Positions 14,094 to 18,353 of a stretch of 18,353 nucleotides of DNA are shown here, in pieces. The stretch is from positions 1 to 18,353 of the forward strand of contig JAEYRU010000001.1 in assembly GCA_023435335.1 (NCBI GenBank), written 5' to 3'. The position numbers were made by a program, and so were the translations under genes. Source of the stretch: Pseudomonadota bacterium (lineage in GTDB: Bacteria; Pseudomonadota; Alphaproteobacteria; Rhizobiales; Rhizobiaceae). The notes beneath the pieces were generated by a model. That model had not been told where the DNA came from, did no database searches, and was given only the letters and a program-made list of their open reading frames with translations. Numbering within the stretch: the first letter of the stretch is position 1; each line of letters starts with the position of its first letter.

Positions 14094-16823
14094 CGGCAGC
14101 AGCGCCTTCAGCCGGTAGAGGGCATCCATTGCCTCGCGCGGGGTCATCTCGTCGGGGTTGAGATTCTCCAGGGCCGCACCGACCGCGTCGGATGGCGCCT
14201 TCCCGGGCGCTTCGCGCCTGACCGCCGCGGAAAACAGAGGGAGGTCGTCAACGAGCTTGCCGGCCTTGCCCGAAACCTCGCCCTCCTCGAGCAGGTGCAG
14301 CACCTCGCGGGCCCGCTCCACCACCGGCTCCGGCAGGCCGGCGAGGCGGGCAACCTGCACGCCATAGGAGCGGTCGGCGGCGCCGCGCGCCACCTCGTGC
14401 AGGAAGACGACGTCGCCCTCCCATTCCTTCACGCGCATGGTCACGTTGTGAAGCCGGGGCAGCTTCTCGGCCAGCGCCGTCATCTCGTGGAAATGCGTGG
14501 CGAAGATGGCGCGGCTGCGGTTCGTCTCGTGGAGATACTCCACCGCGGCCCAGGCGATCGAAAGGCCGTCGAAGGTGGCGGTGCCGCGGCCGATCTCGTC
14601 CAGAATCACCAGTGAGCGTTCGCTCGCCTGGTTGAGGATCGCCGCGGTCTCGACCATCTCGACCATGAAGGTCGAGCGCCCGCGCGCAAGGTCGTCCGAG
14701 GCGCCGACCCGCGAAAAGAGCCGATCGACCACTCCGACATGGGCGCTCGCGGCGGGAACGAAGGACCCCGTCTGTGCCAGGATCGCAATCAGCGCGTTCT
14801 GGCGCAGGAAGGTCGACTTGCCGCCCATGTTTGGCCCGGTCAGCAGCCAGATCACGCCGGCGCTACCTGAGTTCTCCGGCGACAGGTCGCAGTCATTGGC
14901 TACGAAGGGGTCGCCCAGCTGCCGGCGCAGCGCCTGCTCCACCACGGGATGGCGCCCTCCCTCGATGCGGAAGGTGAGGCTCGCGTCGACCGCGGGGCGG
15001 CAATAGTCCTGCTCCGAAGCCAGGCAGGCGAGCGCGGCCGAAACGTCGATCTCCGCAAGCGCCGATGCCGCCGAACGGATTGCATCGGCATGCTCCACGG
15101 CCTCGCCGAGCAGCCGGTCGAAAACCGCCAGCTCGATCGACAAAGCGCGGTCTGCCGCGTTGGCGATCTTCGATTCAAGCCCGGCGAGCTCGGTCGTGGT
15201 GAAGCGCATGGCGCTCGCCATCGTCTGGCGATGAATGAACCGGGCCTTGGCCGCGTCCGTGCCGGTCATAGCCTCGGCATGGTTGGCGGTCACCTCGATG
15301 TAGTAACCGAGCACGTTGTTGTGGCGGATCTTCAGCGACCGGATGCCGGTCTCCTCGATCAGGGAGCGCTCCATCGCCGCGATGACACGGCGTGATTCGT
15401 CGCGCAGGGCGCGCATTTCGTCGAGTTCGCGGTCATAGCCCGCGCGCACGAAGCCGCCGTCGCGCTTGAGGAGGGGAAGCTCGTCCGAAAGCGACGCCTG
15501 CAGGTGCTCGCATAGCGACGCCGGCGCCGCCCGCAGGGTTTCGAATGCACTGTCCAGGCGCTCCGGCAATGCGGCCTGCCCCAGCAGGCCGGCCATCTCG
15601 GCTGCGGCCTGCAGCCCCGTCCGCAGCACACCCAGATCGCGCGGGCCGCCCCGGTTGAGGGCGAGCCGCGACAGCGCACGGGGCATATCCGGAACCGCCT
15701 TGAGCAGCGCCCTCACGGCTTCGCAAAGCCGCGATTCGCCGAGCAAGAAGGATATGCAGTCGAGCCGGCGGTTGATCTCTGCCGGGTCGGTCAGGGGGGC
15801 CGTCAGCCGCTCGGCAAGCAGCCGGCCGCCGCCGCCGGTTACCGTGCGGTCGATTGCCGAAAACAGCGAACCGTCGCGGCTGCCTGACAGTGTGCGCAGC
15901 AGCTCGAGGTTTGCGCGCGTGGCCGGGTCGATGAAGAGCGCAGAGCCCGTCTCCTGGCGTTCCGGGCGCTGCAACGGCGGGCGCTCGGCCTTCTGCGTTT
16001 TCTCCACATAGGCGACGGCGCCCGAGATTGCGGCCAGTTCGGCCCTGCCGAAGCGGCCGAACCCCTCCGCGGTAGCGACACCGAAGAAGCGGCAGATCCG
16101 CGCCTCGGCGGTAGCGGAATCGAACATCGCCGCCGGCTGCGGAACGGCGATGCGGCCGAGAACGTCGAACACCGGCTTCAGGTCGGGGTCGTGGAAGACC
16201 GCTTCGGCAAGAATGAGTTCGCGCGGCTCCACCCGCAATATGTCGGCGAGAAGCTGGTCCGCCGTGGTCTCCGCCACCCGGAAAACGCCGGTCGAAATGT
16301 CGATCCAGGCAAGCGCGTAGTCGTTGCCAGCCGCACCGGCCTTTACTCGTCCGAGTGTCATCAGGAAGTTGGCTTCCGACGGAGCGAGGATCCGTTCTTC
16401 CGTAATCGTTCCCGGCGTGACCAGACGTACAACGTCGCGGCGCACGACCGATTTCGAGCCGCGCTTCTTCGCTTCGGCCGGATCCTCGATCTGCTCGCAG
16501 ACCGCGACCCGATGACCAAGGGCGATAAGCTTCTGCAGGTAGTCGTCGGCGGCGTGCACCGGAACGCCGCACATGGGGATGTCCTCTCCCTGATGCTTGC
16601 CCCGCTTGGTAAGGGTTATGCCGAGTGCGCGCGAGGCGACTTCGGCGTCATGGAAGAAAAGCTCGTAGAAGTCGCCCATGCGGTAGAACAGCAGCGAATC
16701 CGGGTTGGCCGACTTGATCTCGATGAACTGTTCCATCATCGGGGTCGCGCCTTCCGCCGACAAAGCCGGAGGCGGCGCCACAACCTGCGCGTTCTCGGTC
16801 CTGATCAGCATCCTGTCGTTCAA
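14085..16823 (-). CDS. mutS: DNA mismatch repair ATPase MutS
   Basis: MutS recognises base mismatches and small loops after replication and starts methyl-independent or MutL-dependent repair. The 912-residue protein is complete. The mismatch-contacting motif DFYE (51-54) sits in the N-terminal domain; the core and clamp domains follow (about 260-600). The C-terminal ABC-type ATPase has Walker A GPNMGGKST (663-671), the signature region SRVGASDDLARGRSTF (704-719), Walker B LVILDE (738-743) and the FATHFHE switch (774-780). The start is probably TTG at 16823, supported by GGAGA 9 bases upstream; ATG 16811, four codons later, is the alternative but has only a badly placed AGG before it. It is divergent from maeB across 132 bases. 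Confidence 0.97.
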   Translation of the reverse strand: MNDRMLIRTENAQVVAPPPALSAEGATPMMEQFIEIKSANPDSLLFYRMGDFYELFFHDAEVASRALGITLTKRGKHQGEDIPMCGVPVHAADDYLQKLIALGHRVAVCEQIEDPAEAKKRGSKSVVRRDVVRLVTPGTITEERILAPSEANFLMTLGRVKAGAAGNDYALAWIDISTGVFRVAETTADQLLADILRVEPRELILAEAVFHDPDLKPVFDVLGRIAVPQPAAMFDSATAEARICRFFGVATAEGFGRFGRAELAAISGAVAYVEKTQKAERPPLQRPERQETGSALFIDPATRANLELLRTLSGSRDGSLFSAIDRTVTGGGGRLLAERLTAPLTDPAEINRRLDCISFLLGESRLCEAVRALLKAVPDMPRALSRLALNRGGPRDLGVLRTGLQAAAEMAGLLGQAALPERLDSAFETLRAAPASLCEHLQASLSDELPLLKRDGGFVRAGYDRELDEMRALRDESRRVIAAMERSLIEETGIRSLKIRHNNVLGYYIEVTANHAEAMTGTDAAKARFIHRQTMASAMRFTTTELAGLESKIANAADRALSIELAVFDRLLGEAVEHADAIRSAASALAEIDVSAALACLASEQDYCRPAVDASLTFRIEGGRHPVVEQALRRQLGDPFVANDCDLSPENSGSAGVIWLLTGPNMGGKSTFLRQNALIAILAQTGSFVPAASAHVGVVDRLFSRVGASDDLARGRSTFMVEMVETAAILNQASERSLVILDEIGRGTATFDGLSIAWAAVEYLHETNRSRAIFATHFHEMTALAEKLPRLHNVTMRVKEWEGDVVFLHEVARGAADRSYGVQVARLAGLPEPVVERAREVLHLLEEGEVSGKAGKLVDDLPLFSAAVRREAPGKAPSDAVGAALENLNPDEMTPREAMDALYRLKALLPGR

Positions 16824-16861
16824 GAGCTACTGTCTCCGCGGCCGGCGTATTGCGTCTCTGG

Positions 16862-16876
16862 TGCTTTACTAGAGCA
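16862..16876. promoter_or_regulatory. Imperfect dyad between mutS and maeB, possible operator
   Basis: TGCTTTACTAGAGCA is a 15-base near-palindrome: the 7-base arms TGCTTTA and TAGAGCA pair at 6 of 7 positions around a central C. It lies midway in the 132-base divergent gap, 39 bases before the mutS start and 80 before the maeB start. I do not recognise it as a known regulator's site. No strong consensus promoter is visible on either strand in this gap. Confidence 0.3.
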
Positions 16877-16955
16877 GAATGTAGCCTTAATCCCTGCTGC
16901 CCTACAAACCTCCACAAGAAGAAGAGCCGCTCCGGGGAAGGGAATACCAGAGATC

Positions 16956-18353
<1,398 letters not shown>

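Overview
The window looks like chromosomal DNA of a high-GC alphaproteobacterium of the order Hyphomicrobiales (Rhizobiales), most like Mesorhizobium, Nitratireductor and relatives. This rests on protein similarity recalled from memory, on the core gene order maeB/tme - mutS - glnD - murJ - trpS - usp - nfu, which I remember from Sinorhizobium and relatives, and on the urease gene type. No genus can be fixed without a search. Genes are densely packed. No stretch over 300 bases lacks a gene; the longest gap is about 240 bases, before ureC. I saw no tRNA, rRNA, CRISPR array, insertion sequence or phage gene.

Layout. Bases 1-446 (minus strand) hold the first part of an unrecognised secreted protein rich in Gly, Ser, Thr and Ala, cut by the window edge. 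Bases 686-4279 (plus) are a tight urease block, ureC-ureE-ureF-ureG: the catalytic alpha subunit plus three nickel-insertion accessory proteins. The other structural subunits (UreA, UreB) and the accessory protein UreD are not in the window, and the gene before ureC is on the other strand. Bases 4296-16823 are seven minus-strand genes, which in transcription order are mutS, a CHASE-PAS-GGDEF-EAL cyclic-di-GMP protein, glnD, murJ, trpS, a universal stress protein gene and an Nfu-type Fe-S scaffold gene. Bases 16956-18353 (plus, divergent from mutS) start a malic enzyme of the MaeB type with a phosphotransacetylase-like tail, cut by the window edge.

How the genes work together. UreE, UreF and UreG deliver nickel to UreC with GTP hydrolysis, so the block should give urea breakdown to ammonia if ureA, ureB and ureD lie elsewhere. 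GlnD is the nitrogen-status sensor that modifies PII proteins. The other genes are core housekeeping functions (mismatch repair, lipid II flipping, tryptophan charging, Fe-S assembly, malate decarboxylation).

The most interesting signal is regulatory: a near-perfect iron control element (Irr-type box, 13 of 14 conserved positions) overlaps the -10 region of a good promoter just before the Fe-S scaffold gene. Other points are the split urease locus, the c-di-GMP gene placed between mutS and glnD with a degenerate inhibitory site, strong GC hairpins across the ureG and mutS stop codons, and an imperfect dyad between mutS and maeB. I found no clearly new multi-gene system.
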